Part shown: positions 1-12,350 of the stretch, piece after piece
How the letters are laid out: each line of letters opens with the position of its first letter
Position numbering within the stretch: the first letter of the stretch is position 1
Source of the DNA: Reticulitermes lucifugus
Taxonomy: Eukaryota; Arthropoda; Insecta; Blattodea; Rhinotermitidae
Length of the DNA: 64,000 nt
Direction: 5' to 3'
Assembly: GCA_026260175.1 (NCBI GenBank)
Contig: JAKCWW010000398.1
Span: forward strand, 46,693 to 110,692
Notes under the pieces: model-generated
The model's database searches: none
Seen by the model: only the letters and a program-made list of their open reading frames with translations
What the model was told of the DNA's origin: nothing
Made by a program: the position numbers and the translations under genes

Positions 1-150
1 TATGATGGATTATTGTGCTGACAGCACTGATATGAATGTGAACTGCAGCTGGCTTAGGATATGATGGATTATTGTGCTGACAGCACTTATATGAATGTGA
101 ACTGCAGCTGGCTTAGGATATGATGGATTATTTTGCTGACAGCACTGATA
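1..150. repeat. 59-bp tandem repeat, about 2.5 copies
   Basis: A 59-bp unit beginning TATGATGGATTATTGTGCTG starts at 1, 60 and 119, with only a few differences between copies. The third copy stops near 150 and the array is cut by the window edge, so its full length is unknown. No coding content is evident. Confidence 0.9.
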
Positions 151-194
151 CCTCTTTCCACAAGCAGGTAAAAGATTAAGGTAGATATTATCTG

Positions 195-515
195 TCCATG
201 CCATGAACACATACATGGGGAGTGTAAGTATAGCTCCACTTATTCTGAAAGTCGGCGCAAGAAGGGGCAGGTAAAAAAGGCAAAGTTGTTCCTTTACACG
301 CCATGTGAGCATGTAGGGGGAAAAGAAATACACCTCCACTTACTCTTAACCTCGGCACTAGGTGCAGGTGAATGGTCAACTTGACGACTCCTCCGTTTGC
401 CTTACGGATAAAGAGCCTCCGGTACCCACTGCACAGGAGTTTGAGTGGATCCCAGAGCCGTTGTGCACATTTTGGAGAAAAGGAAAATATCTTTCCCTTA
501 ACGAGAATCCAAGGA
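195..515 (-). mobile_element. tRNA-derived SINE, family A (one fragment plus a longer copy)
   Basis: Two adjoining pieces of family A: a short one at about 195-285 and a longer one at about 285-515. Both carry the family's signature phrases (ACGCCATG...GGCAT, CTCCACTTACTCTTAACCTC, GGTACCCACTG) also seen near 3,950, 18,900, 30,890 and 44,100. The tRNA-like head is missing or unrecognisable. Orientation is inferred from the intact copy at 18,900. Confidence 0.7.
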
Positions 516-3452
516 GTAGCTCTTCCTAAATATAGAACTAATTACTTACACTTCACAAAATACTCTTCTAACTTGTATTCAACTTCCCAAATACACAGCA
601 TAAAGTGAATCACTATTAGATCGGAATGTGTTCTTAACCACTGACCACATTATTTTACCTAGAGTGCTGATTATGTAAGTTATACTGCGACCCAGTATAA
701 AATTTAATATGTTGGATGTGACAATCACAATGAAGATTCGCGGGGAATAAACCGCAGGGAAGGAAAGGATGAATTTCACGGTACGATAATGGGTTTTTTT
801 AGAGACTGAGGAAAATGTCGTTAAACTTACATTATCATGGCTAATGTCCTGTCCGAATCTTGAGCCGGATACTTCATGCACACAGTTAGACGGGTACAAC
901 GTATTTGCTGATATACTTCAAATCTGCAGTGACAGTGAGTGTACGACATATTTGCTGATACACTTCAAATCTGCAGTGACAGTGAGTGTGTTCTTACTGT
1001 CAGTGTCAATAATACAGCGAACAGACATGTGGCTTGGAAGAAACTGCGCATCTCAAGAAACCGAATACGTCACAGAAACGGAAGCTTATTAACCCTTTGA
1101 AGACGAAGCGTAAACTGTTTCATTTAAAGACCCAGTTTGTACCGCGCAGTAAACACTTTATTTCGGTTTAAAAACAAATATATAAGGCAAAAGTCGGCGT
1201 TTGTTGTAATATAAATACAATACACAAAAATACAGTGTGGGCAGAATGTAGAATTTTTGAATGTTAAAATTGTTGATGCATCCAGTAACCATTAGGCTTT
1301 AAAAGGTTAAGGCTGATTTGAGGCGTTTCAAAGCCACCTTACAGCAGCAGGACTACAGTGTCACACAGTTCGCTGTAAATAATTGTAATACGACCTTTGT
1401 GTTCAACTGGTGATATGTCCGCATTTAATGGTTGCACTATGTCAAGATGAGCGGTTGTATCGTTTCTAAGATAATGAATTCCTACTTGGGAGAAATTTGG
1501 AAGAAACCGACTTGTGGCCTTTTAAATTATTATCCTGACATTGGCCTTCAGGGGCCGCGAAGAATCAAGAATTCGAAAGTGGCATATCTCGAACACAAAT
1601 CAAATCCTCGTCCTCATAGTTTCAAACACTTATGTTCAGTGGATTATAGAGGACCAGGGTTTACAGGGGAGCAGTCGTAACTGCATTAACGAGCAGTGTT
1701 GTAATGTGTCTGCATGGTCCTTTCTTCAGTTTCATATACAATACAGTGAATTGCTTTATTTGAGCGTGGACATAGGCGGAATGGTCGGAGGCTCTTCCCG
1801 TCAATCTGACCGACTCACAACATTAGCACTGTGTAGAAAACTCACTGCACTCAAGACACCAACTTGCAAACTTTAAATAAACTGAGCATAGAAAGCATGC
1901 CGCTGGAGAATTATGCATCTTCCGACTTAATTCACTGACATACACAATAACATGGCGACCATGGAAACTTTTGGGTGGAAGTTACGCGGTTCTTGTGTTC
2001 CCGATTATGTACGTCAGAGAAAATTTGGAGATGAGGAAAGCAAATGCAAGTCCAAATTAGGCAAATTACTTTACAAAAATTGCTGCCAGTAATAATGAGT
2101 GAAACTTGAAGGAAACACATCTACTGGCATTTTTCGCGCTGTTTACTCAATAAGCATGTCGCGCCTCGGTAATGACGGCCTTGTGTCAAGACATCTATAG
2201 AATAATTCATGATAGGGCAATGTTGTGTTTCAATTTACGCTGCGGTTTTGTTGAAAAATTAATGGTTAAATTGGTAAAACAAAGAGCGGAAATGTAATTC
2301 CGACTGTAACGTTCTCGGTCCTTTTCAGAAGACTAAAATTCAAATATAAAAAAAATACAGTTCTTCCTATTGTAGTGGATGAAGACAAAGCTTCATGTAC
2401 TGTCAATATGAAAGAAACACAAAGTATCGCGCCTTTCTTAAAATCTTGCTCACAATAATATACCGAACTAACAGGACAATGCAGCAAAGTGCATAACGAA
2501 GATCTTTGTAAGACCGTAAAATTCATCTTCACTAAGACAGAAGTCCACCGTTACAACGGATTCTTGGAGAATTGAATCCATTTTACGCCCTCAGCACCTA
2601 CTCCTATAATGTCAATTTTAATATTATAGTGATCTTCCCATATTTGTCTTCAAAGTGGTCTTGTTTCTCTCTCATTTAAGTTTAATGCCCATAACATGAT
2701 TTTCCTCCGCACAACGGTACGAATTGCTAACGTGTCTGTACTGCACGTTCCCGATTATATAACCAAATGTTATTTATCGACGCTGTATCAACACCGGAAA
2801 TGAAACTGGTGATGACTGAGACTTGGAGAAGATGCTGGGATGATCAGCAAGGGGAAGAAGAGACCTACTCGAATGAACGGGTCTCGAAGCCAAGTCCTCT
2901 TACCGGGTGACGCGGAACTGTGAGGCTCAAAATGGTGATTACTTAGTGCTGCATTATCAGCTGTACAAATGATGCATTGCAGAATGCCATGATCATTTTT
3001 AATGATGAATTGGGAAGATGAGGAGCTAAGTGGCTTACTGTCCCAGAATTTACTACACACGCAGAGGAACACCACCGGTATTGAAACTCGGTACTGCCAG
3101 TTACACATTTATACGCCTGATTATACATGGGTGTTATCGATTTGACGCAACGTCCAAGGTTCAATCCACTGGCGACCCTTCCGTAACACTCGGTGGGTTT
3201 CATCAGGCCCTTCTCCATCGCAATATGCACTTACGTTACACCGGTCACAGTGGGAGCGATGAAAGGCGCATTGTTCCCTCCGACACCACGAACTCTGGGA
3301 TCTGGGTTTCAGATCCCGCAAAGGGCATGTATACTGTATATGTCGCGCTTATTTACTCGTATGTTATCTTGCCTAGGCATAGACACTTTGCGATGTGCCG
3401 CCGATACGTACTCGAAGAAGTCCTATCAAGTGCCTAAGGATTATTATTTTTT
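516..3452. other. Gene-free stretch with one short tandem duplication
   Basis: Only short open frames without recognisable domains or splice context occur here. A 47-bp unit beginning TATTTGCTGATA is present twice, at 902-948 and 949 to about 990. Otherwise I see no coding signal and no recognisable element. Confidence 0.5.
902..990. repeat. 47-bp tandem duplication
   Basis: The phrase TTCAAATCTGCAGTGACAG with its flanks occurs twice with a 47-bp period and one or two differences. No function is evident. Confidence 0.85.
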
Positions 3453-3706
3453 CCCCATGGCGCAGCAGCCCCCAGTGGACCAGGGCCTCCTCATTATCGA
3501 GGCTTCACGATCACACTCAAACACACCACACTCGGTAGGACTACTCTGGACTGGTGATCAGCCAAACGCACTGACCTCTACCTGACAACACACACAACAC
3601 TCTCAAGAGACAGACATCCATGCCCCCGGAGGGATTCGAACCCGCAATCCCAGCAAGCGAGCGGCCGCAGACCCACGCCTGAGACAGCGCGATCACTGAG
3701 ATCGGC
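3445..3706 (-). mobile_element. tRNA-derived SINE, family B, with perfect 12-bp target duplication
   Basis: Full-length family B copy. The tRNA-like head lies at the right end (minus orientation), with a B-box-like GGTTCGAATCC in reverse at about 3,633-3,645. The body holds the frame beginning MAQQPPVDQGLLIIEASRSH, a spurious peptide that recurs in insect genomes because the SINE is multi-copy. CCTAAGGATTAT flanks the element at 3433-3444 and 3707-3718. The perfect duplication suggests a fairly recent insertion. Confidence 0.9.
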
Positions 3707-3787
3707 CCTAAGGATTATACGGTTTCAAAATTATAAATCGCAACACACCACAGGGATTAGTCGTTTACGGATCCAGAAGAATATTAC

Positions 3788-3830
3788 TATTATTATTATT
3801 ATTATTACTGTTATTATTATTATTATTTCA
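3788..3830. repeat. (ATT)n microsatellite
   Basis: Runs of TATTATTATT with one interruption. Confidence 0.9.
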
Positions 3831-3946
3831 AAATGATGGTGGCTTTTATTAGTTACGAAGATTTGATTTGCAGCTGTAGGCAATGTGTAGTACCTTGTCA
3901 GGCGCATCTGACACGCCAAGTAACTGCATTCTTAACGCATAAAGTT

Positions 3947-4192
3947 TAAGTTTTTTCCTGTACACGCCATGAAGGCATATGGGAAAATGAGGGTACAGAT
4001 CCACTCATTCTTAACCTCGAAAATAGATGGAGATGGGTGGCCGTCAGCTTCTAGCCTCGAACCCTTTATCCTCGGAAAAACGGTCTCCGCTGGGTAATCC
4101 CCCTCCCACAGCCTGGACACTTTGGAGAAGAGAAAAATACCGTTTCCCTACCGTGCCAGCCCGTAGCCTAGTAGCTATCCCGGCGCATATTA
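3947..4192 (-). mobile_element. tRNA-derived SINE, family A, between long direct repeats
   Basis: Old family A copy recognised by CTGTACACGCCATGAAGGC near the left end, CTCATTCTTAACCTC, and GCCAGCCCGTAGCCTAGTAG at the head side. It sits exactly between two imperfect direct repeats of about 45-50 bp (3898-3946 and 4193-4243), unusually long for a SINE target duplication. Confidence 0.75.
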
Positions 4193-4243
4193 TCAGGCGC
4201 CTCTCACAGATCACATAACTACATTCTTATCGCATTCAATATT

Positions 4244-6159
4244 ACGTTTCGCATTACGATGTACCTTCATTTTTTCCTAAATATGTGCAAGCCAGTTTCA
4301 TGTTGCTGTTTTGTTCTTATTCTGTGTTTCAAACGCGGACCTCGTAACGCTGGTGTGCGTGCGTGCGTCTAGCAGCTTTTCTCGCCTTAATTAGTAACTT
4401 CCGGACAGTCAACCCATATTAATGCAGCTTCGAAATGAGCCTGCGCCTTTAAAACGGTCGTTTAAAAATTAATATTAAAAGAACCTGCTCTCGGCTTGGT
4501 GCTCTTTAGAGTTCCGAAAACTTTTTACACTATATATTATTACCAGTCCCATTACCGTAGATTTTTTTTATAGAAGTTGTCTCTTATATACGGAACTCTG
4601 AGCCTGATTGTACAAAAGCATTCATTCACAATTTAGTCGTTCGGGAGACACCAGTTTTACTATCTCCGACAATTAATGCAAGAAATATGAATGTAGTCAG
4701 CCCTAACCCTGCATTGCAAATAATAGAATTCTACTTGTTACTTGTACCAACACGTGAACATTAGAGTATTCGAGGGTATGACGTTGTGTTGATTGATAAT
4801 TTGTTGCCAACTTTTCGGAGGAGCTTGCCTCCATGTTGAGAACAGTTACAGAAGAATAAGTAGTTTGGGCGGACTGACTGCTTTGTCTTCACCAGCAACG
4901 CTATGTAAACTTCAAATCACGCAGTCTATAAGCTGTCACTGTAATGTGAAAAAATTCCAAGGACCAAAGTACAGTGCTAGCACTGCAGGTTGGATGGTAC
5001 CATCGATCGATATACAGCAAAGATATCGTCCGCTCTACGGCGAGCAGTCCGGCAATAAATTATACTTTCTGTATATGCTATTATGCCCCTCTAGAATATA
5101 CACCTTGGTACTGTTTTAAGAATTTTCTCTTTTTATCCCTTTTTCCTGTTCTGCATTTTAACTAACAGATGTGTGTGTCTGGTAGGTCTATTAAAGGAGA
5201 AGCGGCTTCATCGCTACTAACAAGACAAGACAAGACAAGACAGCACGGTACAACTGTTACCTACGGTACATCTAACACCGAAAGGAAATTGAACGCTAGA
5301 ACTGAGGATCCTAGAAAATGTAAAGCGATCGCGATGATCATCACAATCCTGTCTGCTACAAAGCAATGTGGCCTGTTACAGTTTCACGCAATCTCTTGAA
5401 TGTTCTTCCTAATTATCTTTTTCCTATGTATTCTGCGGTTTTCCATTCTTCTTACACACTCGACCTTTCTTATACATGCCGTTTAAGGGGGCCATTTCCA
5501 GCAGTTGCTAATATTTTTAAGATTGCGCTGGCCACTGTCGCTTTCGTGCCGACTGTATTCAAGGTGACTCACAACCTCGGCTTGCCATGCTTCACCACAT
5601 TTCACCCCTTGTTATGAATAACCACGTTCCGTGTATCCCTCGCTCTGTTCATGCAGTGCCACTGTGTGATGGAGGCAGTCTGCGTCTGGATATGATTGAT
5701 TGATTCGCAGGTTGGTTAGCTACGCATAACAACTCGTCAGACTGCACACTGTTGATGGCAGCTGGGGGTTTAAGTGCATTATGGACATTGATTGATTCTT
5801 AGAAAGCAAATCTGAGGAAATCTGAATGGTAATTTTATATCCACGCCCGTCCTCTCTCCCCTCCCTCATCCCATACTCCTTCCGACTTTTTGTCCAGGTA
5901 TAGACGAAGGTGATCTCAGGATAAAATTCAGTTTCTTATGGTATGAGCAACAAGACTACCGAGTTTTTTGGAATGTGAGGGCATGCAGTTTGGTGGATGT
6001 GTAACAACGTTCCAGAGGAACCTGCTGCCGACGCCTTGCAGGATAAAAGAAAGCACTGCTACTTTCAAGACGGAGACAGCACGCCACGGAAATACTGCTT
6101 GTCAGCATCCACCAGACTCTACAAGGCTTTACATTCCAGAAGGTCACAGTCTTAAAATG
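4244..6159. other. Gene-free stretch
   Basis: No recognisable gene or element. A short CAAGA pentamer run lies at 5221-5241. The phrase TTCCAGA(G)GAACCTGC near 6,010 and several inverted words are present, but I could not assign them. Confidence 0.45.
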
Positions 6160-6236
6160 TGATGATGATGGTCATGATCATGATGATGGTGATGATTATG
6201 ACAACGACGATAATGATGATGATGATGATGATGAGT
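6160..6236. repeat. (GAT)n-rich microsatellite
   Basis: Imperfect GAT/GAC trinucleotide run just upstream of a family C SINE. Confidence 0.9.
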
Positions 6237-6245
6237 AATGTACTT

Positions 6246-6475
6246 TAGTAGCTCAGCAGGTTAGTACGGCGGCAACATCAGTCGCTTTCGGAATGTATGT
6301 GGTTCGATTCCCCTGTCAATTTCATTCCACTGGTGCTCCATTAATTGTAAAACTTGGTAAAAAAAACTGCTCATCTTCATCGTCTTCGTCACAGGGGTTG
6401 CACAAAAGGCCTTTAGGCTGTGTTGCGTCCGTAGCATCTGCTGCGGGGCACTTCATCACGCAAAAAAAAAATGTG
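6246..6475 (+). mobile_element. tRNA-derived SINE, family C
   Basis: The tRNA-like head GTAGCTCAGCAGGTTAGTAC and B-box GGTTCGATTCCCC are followed by the family C body (TTTCATTCCACTGGTGCTCC; GTAGCATCTGCTGCGGGGC). It is the same family as the copies at 9,450, 16,284, 45,005 and 50,046. Confidence 0.8.
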
Positions 6476-6684
6476 GTTCGAAACCAGACTGAGATCAGCT
6501 CTCATGCTAATTCTCCAGGACTTTTCTTACTCCGCCCAGGAAAGTACATCAGCACGTTACTTAAGCTTAAAAGCTCATGCAGCACAGTAAAACCACTGTG
6601 TGTATGTATAATGATACGACAGTTTTTAATATTAGCAATAACTTTGTTCGTGTTGCAGAGTTTTATAACTTGCTTACTTTTTTT

Positions 6685-6941
6685 CCTGTAGCGCAACAGT
6701 GCAACTCGGGCCTAGACCACCTCATTGTTGAAGTTTGTAGATCACCCACAATTAGACACACACACCCGGTAGGACTTCTTTGAACGAGTGGACAGCTCTT
6801 CGCAGAAGCCGTTACCTACACAACACACAACAAACCAAAGTGACGAACATCCATGCCCTTAGCGGGATTCGAACCCGCAATCCCAGCAACCAAGCGGCTT
6901 CAGGCCTACGCCTTATACGGCACGACCACTGAGATCGGCCC
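6685..6941 (-). mobile_element. tRNA-derived SINE, family B
   Basis: Shares with the 3,445 copy the phrases GGATTCGAACCCGCAATCCC and CACTGAGATCGGCCC, and the diverged body. The head lies at the right end, so orientation is minus. Confidence 0.85.
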
Positions 6942-7420
6942 TTTATTAATTAATTTATGTAATTCATAGTCAAAGGGATTATGTGGCTGATATCAGAAGC
7001 CGAAACTTCAGCACTGCCAACGTCAATCCTCCAGCATTAAATATGCTGCGGTTCTTGGTTGAAGAAGCAGTCCATTAACAGAAGAGTAAATATAATGTAG
7101 GCCACAGTTTTGTAAATTCCCTTCTGATTTCAAGGTGACAGTGGAATTTCCAAATGCAAAATATTTTTTTCGGCTAGAGTAAATTAAAGAGATTAAGTAA
7201 GAAATGCGGAAAAAGAAGAAAACATTGCCCCACAGACACAGGAAAATGGACCCAAACAACGGCTAATCTGAGTGGAGAGTTCGTGGTTTTATAGCAAAGG
7301 CCCTGGTTTTTTTTAAACTAAACCCCGTTGAAACTTCAACGGGAAATTGAGACATTTCCCACTTCTAGCTGTGTTTTCCTCAGATATCCTACCATTCTTC
7401 CACGCTTGTCTTTAAGAATA

Positions 7421-7718
7421 CAGCAGAACCTCGATTATGCGAAATAAAGGGGACGGACCCGATTTCGGATAATTCGGAAATTCGGCTTGACGTGAAGTTG
7501 CAATAAAAATAACATTTATTCAGAAACACGTCTTATGTTAATAAAATTTATGGCACAAGAAAGTGTATGATATTTACAGATACAATTCCGCACCCGTCAA
7601 CTTTTCACAACAAACTGATGGGGAGAGGCTCAGAGGTGTCTCGCGGCAGGCAGTTCTGGGAATCGCGTAAAAAAAGGCGTTTCGTTTAAGCGAAGTTCGG
7701 ATAACCGAGATTCTACTG
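7421..7718. mobile_element. Tigger/pogo-type MITE, 298 bp, TA target site
   Basis: Terminal inverted repeats CAGCAGAACCTCGATTATGC and its mirror ending GATTCTACTG are flanked by TA dinucleotides (7419-7420, 7719-7720), the Tc1/mariner/pogo target preference. The interior matches the longer copy at 56,266-56,987, including ATTTATTCAGAAACACGTCT and TGATGGGGAGAGGCTCAGAG. It is a shortened internal-deletion derivative without an intact transposase. Confidence 0.85.
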
Positions 7719-8001
7719 TACCACGAAATTACGTTTTCGCTTAATGTGAACGTCATGAACTTATACAGCCTGTTAACAAAACGCGGTGCCGCCCCTGAGG
7801 TAACTTTCTTTGGCAAAGTTCGAGGCTGCTATCCCAGCCAAAAGGTAAGCGTACCTCTCGACTTCTTCATAACGATAAATTGTTTTCGACAATTGCTATC
7901 ATGTGGCGTGCGTATACATAATTGAGAATTACTTGCTACAACCCTGGGAGAGAATGACGGCGAAGTTTCAACTTTTAAGCTTCTATGTATATATATATAT
8001 A

Positions 8002-8149
8002 GCGGTGCACAAATCTCGGGCACTTGACCACTGCGGCGACTAATGTTTTTACGGTGGCGCCTAATATGTGTGTGTCCTCAGTACGGAACTTGTTTCATGT
8101 CACCCTTCTGGCGCCTGGAATTCTGAGGTGGCTCCCAAATTTTTGGAAA

Positions 8150-8150
<1 letters not shown>
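8002..8150. mobile_element. hAT-type MITE fragment next to a (TA)n run
   Basis: From GGTGCACAAATCT to TTTTTGGAAAAT this matches the complete 165-bp element at 49,122-49,286. Shared words include GTGTGTCCTCAGTACGG and TTTCATGTCACCCTTCTGG. Both ends abut TA repeats (before 8002, and 8152-8181), so the terminal repeats are not preserved. Confidence 0.7.

Positions 8151-8151
<1 letters not shown>

Positions 8152-8181
<30 letters not shown>
8152..8181. repeat. (TA)n microsatellite
   Basis: About 15 uninterrupted TA units. Confidence 0.95.
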
Positions 8182-8183
<2 letters not shown>

Positions 8184-8185
8184 CC

Positions 8186-9340
8186 GCGCACTGGCTATGG
8201 GAGAGTAACAGGAGAGCAGTGACACTTTTGTACGTAGCGGTCTACTGTATTGAAGAGTCTGGGCTCACAGAATAGGCTGTTAATTAGATTGAAAACAAAA
8301 CACTGTAATTTACGTGATCAGCACACAGTGTCTTGCTTCCTACAATCAACGGCAGTCGGGATATGGCACAATTTGTTTTTCTGTATCATTTTATTCAACA
8401 GTTATGTTTCGCTGACCTCCGGTTGAAATTTAAACATGCATTCAACAAGTAATGTATGCTCAATATCAAGGACACATACGACTCTTATTGTCATCGACTG
8501 ACGAGAACAGCTTTGGCCTTGACAGCTTGAGCAGATTCCCTTATCTCTCGGCTAAACCTGCGCAGAAAACATATAGGTGCTTTCAAAAATGTAAGCCTGT
8601 GTAACACTGCATCTATCACTGTTCACACGTCGCGTTTGTTAAGTGTTCAAGTTATAACAAGCCTAAAGTGAAATTGTGCTTATCCCTAACCAGATGGAAC
8701 ACGACAAAAAATAACAGTATTAACTCGCACTCACAAAACACAAATGAGCCTCAGCCCAGTGTATTTTAACTGAATACATAGATTATTTTTCATAAATATC
8801 CAATGGGTTGACTTCCCCTTGTACTACTACCAATGCCAAGGTCAAAACTCTTCTCGTGAGTCGACAACAGTAACTGACATATCACTACCTAACTTGCTCG
8901 AAATTAAATTCGGTACATGTATTTAACTGACAATTATCCGTAAAAACTGAAATAATGCATGTTGGAAATGTCCTAATAGCGACAGCAGTATAAAGTTGTC
9001 TCGTTGTGGTTTCCCAGGACTGTTTTTGGCATTGTCTCTGAAGAGTCCTAAGTATGCAAATCAGGAGTTCCACGTATCTTCCTACTCGTACTCAAAGTTG
9101 TTTCTGTTAAATATGCCCGCCCATTTTACACTGCACTGCATGTTTTCTTAGTGCAAAACTGGCGCACTGAAACTAGCAGCAACACGAGTCGTCAGTTTAT
9201 TCATGTTATAGGGAACTGGCACGCTTAGCCCGAGATCAGCTACTATCACGTCTTTCTTACGCACGATAAGACAGGAGTAAGATGAGAGGAAACATCTAAG
9301 TTGGTAGAGCTTAGAAACCTGCTATACGGCCCTAAATCCG
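8186..9340. other. Gene-free stretch
   Basis: No recognisable coding sequence or element. Confidence 0.45.
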
Positions 9341-9344
9341 AAAC

Positions 9345-9940
9345 AGTGGTTCTCAACATTTTGGTGCTCGCGGCGCACTTGGGCTATTTCTTTTTATTTT
9401 TTTAAGTGTGTTATTTAACGGCGCTGTCAGTTGCTGAAATTAGGCCTATATGGCGTCTGCGATGGATGAATGAATGAGGATGGAGCTCCGGTGGAATGAC
9501 TAGGACAGGGAAAGACCGAAATACTCGGATAATAACCTCTACCAGTGCCACTTTGTCCACCATAAATCTCGATTGGTTTGTCTTTCTTCTCGCGGCACAC
9601 TAGACTTAGACTGGAGAACTAAAATTTATAATAACGGTACACCAGTTTTTACTCTATAAATACATATTACCGTAAGCAGATAAATGAGGGTTTGTTAAGG
9701 ATACCACTTTAAAAAGTTAAAGTAAATGCAGTGGCTTCTAGATTTTACATAACTGTGCCCCCTCAGCTTAGCAAAGACCTCATTGAAGCCTCCCCCCTTT
9801 CTTAAATTTGTAGTTATACATGTGTATAAAGAACACCTTTATCAGTTTCTCATTTAAAAAATATTAATTTGCACCTTTAATTTAATCACTTTTCTATTAA
9901 AAGCCTCGCGGCACACCGCTTGAGAAAAGCTGTCCTAGAG
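9345..9940. mobile_element. Non-autonomous hAT-type element with an inserted SINE
   Basis: The left end CAGTGGTTCTCAACATTTTG and the right end, which reads CAGCTTTTCTCAAGCGG in reverse complement, are the CAG..TCTCAA termini common in hAT (Charlie-like) elements. The word CGCGGC(G)CAC follows near both ends. A family C SINE lies inside at about 9450-9576. I could not see a convincing 8-bp target duplication, so the exact ends are approximate. Confidence 0.65.
9450..9576 (-). mobile_element. tRNA-derived SINE fragment, family C
   Basis: Contains CCAGTGCCACTTTGTCCACC, the diagnostic family C word also found at 16,370 and 45,180. It is embedded within the hAT-type element, so it inserted later. 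Confidence 0.75.
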
Positions 9941-10015
9941 TAAAACGGCTGAGGCGTGAACCTGACCTCTTACAGCTTATTTACTGCCAATGTTAAGAAA
10001 GGACGCGTAGAACGA

Positions 10016-10200
10016 GCAGGTTGGTGTGTCGGTAGCGTTCTAGGTATGCACTCTGGAAGTACCTCATCGACTTGCAGCCGTGAAGCCGGCTATCCTGATG
10101 TTTTACGTGATTTTTCTCAGTCCTTCCTGGCAAATTCCGTGATATTACCTCGATTATGCCATGATCGTATCCTTCCAGGTGCTTTGCAATTCATCGTTCA
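10016..10200 (+). mobile_element. tRNA-derived SINE, family D, degenerate
   Basis: A tRNA-like head (GGTAGCGTTCTAGGTATGCA) is followed by the family D tail words TATCCTGATGTTTTACGTG, TTTTTCTCAGTCC and GGCAAATTCCGTGATATTAC. These match the copies at 17,496 and 42,104. It is old and diverged. Confidence 0.6.
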
Positions 10201-11284
10201 AAGTCAGCAGTGCGCAACCTTCCTTAACCTCGGGCCACAAGAGTGATCGGGCGAAGTGCCACAAAGAATTTTTAAAACATAGTACAATATTAATATACTG
10301 AAACATCGAATTGTATTCATTCTGTTTATATGTGCAATTGATTACGGTGAACTGCATAGCTTATTTAAGATATAATACAGATTTATGTGTCTACTCCCGA
10401 TGGAATTCAGAGGGGGGCTGATGTTCATTAGAATCTCGAGGAACTAAAGTTTGCAAGGTCCGCTTAGGTAATGTTTGATTTCCACAGCAGGCATACCACT
10501 GTTCAAAGTCATCCTGTCATTACCCTTGCAAGCTTCCATCCTGAGAGTAGTGTGACGAAATAAACAGGACGTACAGAGCTTCCTCCATGTACTCCTGCAG
10601 GTCCGTAGGGAAAAGGAAGGCCTTGCTTTTTCTTTAGCTTACAGCAAAAGTTAAACAGGAAATTTCGCAATTATTATTAAATTTTCAAAACAACTTTTTC
10701 TTGCAGTAATGCTCTTTTGGGTCCGTCCTCTCTTATAAGCGCTAAACTATCCCACAGGTTTAATCGAAATTCGGTATGGCAGACCTTAACAACTATTTTG
10801 GATCACTATCATTTTATTCTGCTCGACTTTAGAAGCCACTTCGCTTCAGTGTGTAAACGCAAGTTGCCGTGATGTTCTTCAGTAGGTACTTAAACGTTGT
10901 TGAAACTTGAAGCACGTCACTTCGGTTATGTGAGTATTGTCAAGTTCGTGTTGCATTCCATGGCTACAAGGTATAACAGCCAGAATGCCACAGTCTGAAC
11001 TTGCATTTCCTTCACCTCATTTTAAGCGCGACTGTATTTAACGGGAAAAGTAAATATTTCTAAGTATGCATTTTCAGTAAAACTCAATACACGCTTCGAT
11101 TATATGAATATTATCATGCATAAACTTCAATCACTGAAATAATTTGAGGTGTCATTTTACGGTGTTCCAGATTATTACCAAAAAAAGCGAAAGCTCTAGA
11201 ATTTTTCAGTTGTACATACATTTCCTGACTCTATCAACAGGAGCCGCTATACTGTAAATCAGTCGGTACAATGACTAAATTATG
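10201..11284. other. Gene-free stretch
   Basis: I see no recognisable gene or repeat family here. Confidence 0.45.
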
Positions 11285-11425
11285 GCCTGAACGACGAACC
11301 GAGGTTCGATTTTCGGCAGACTGGCTATGGGGCCCACCCAAGTTCCTATTCAATATGTATAGAGCCTCTTTCCCGGAGTAAAGCTGACCACTCAACTCTC
11401 TCCTGTGCCGAGCTTAACACTGTAT
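11285..11425 (+). mobile_element. tRNA-derived SINE fragment, family A
   Basis: GAGGTTCGATTTTCGG (B-box region), GGGGCCCACCC, GTTCCTATTCAATATG and CCGGAGTAAAGCTGACC follow the reverse complement of the family A order, so orientation is plus. The 3' part is lost. Confidence 0.65.
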
Positions 11426-12225
11426 AGTACTCCAATCCTTCATATGCCTTAATCGCACGGTGCTTAATTCAGCACAGGGACTTTAACTGGAAGTGGCTCG
11501 GCCGTGATCAGTTTGAAGATTTCGCAGGTTGCAATTGTTGAGGACAAAACTTCGATTCCAAACTCTTTGAGGCGCACTGATTAGTCAACATGAAAAAAAT
11601 CAGCATTGTATTTATATATTCCGTATCATTGTTACTATAAACAATGACCGTTTACCTACACTCGTATATCATTAACTGTTTGTCTTTATAATGGACGCAT
11701 AACGTGTTCTCTGTAACGTATATAATTTAAATTAATTTTACTCTTCAAAGGTCCTTGAATCCTACCATTCGATGAAAATTACGCGTTCGTTCATTGGGTT
11801 AGTGATTTTGAACGCAGCGTCCGCTCTTCCACTGTTGCTGTTGATAGGTCTCAAACAAATCGACGATACCGAAAGTGCTTCGTAACCCGATGGTTTTCGA
11901 GAAGAAAAATTGCGAATACTGATGCATTGTTTTACCTTTCATGTTTCTGTTGATGTCAATTTACATAAGGACCATCGTCATCATATGTAGGATTAACGAA
12001 AGTGCCTAGTTTTGTCTTCAAATCAATTCCTACATACATAATTGATACAGACATTTGCTCTGTAGAATGCAGTAAAGTCAACACTGATCTGCTGTCTCCA
12101 TTGACTGTCTCTCGTGCTCTTACGCCGTGTAAGATAATAAGCTTTTTCCGATGTTTCAAGATAATGTGCTGCCTCTTTGTTCAGGGTAATTAAACCTAGT
12201 TCAGGTGGATGCTGAGCCAAATTTA

Positions 12226-12350
12226 GTCACCCTGAAAACCAAGGCAGCACGTTTCTCCGAAACGTCGGAACAAGCTTATTATCCTACACAGGTAAGAACC
12301 CAACAGACCATCATTTGGGCAAGACCAGCCCTGAAAACCGTGAAATCAAA
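12226..12350 (+). repeat. GAAACGTCGG terminal-repeat family copy
   Basis: CACCCTGAAAACC, the core GAAACGTCGG at 12259-12268, and a tail ending CCGTGAAATCAAAGA resemble the copies at 25,100 and 58,560. It is degenerate. I link it to Penelope-like terminal repeats only by the shared core and tail. Confidence 0.5.

Noticed and set aside
3453-3585. Peptide MAQQPPVDQGLLIIEASRSH as a possible gene
   Set aside because: It is the translated body of a multi-copy SINE (repeated at 6.7, 27.4 and 37.4 kb), not a host protein.
6246-6330. tRNA gene candidates from A and B boxes
   Set aside because: All such box pairs in the window are followed by SINE bodies and lack a full cloverleaf.
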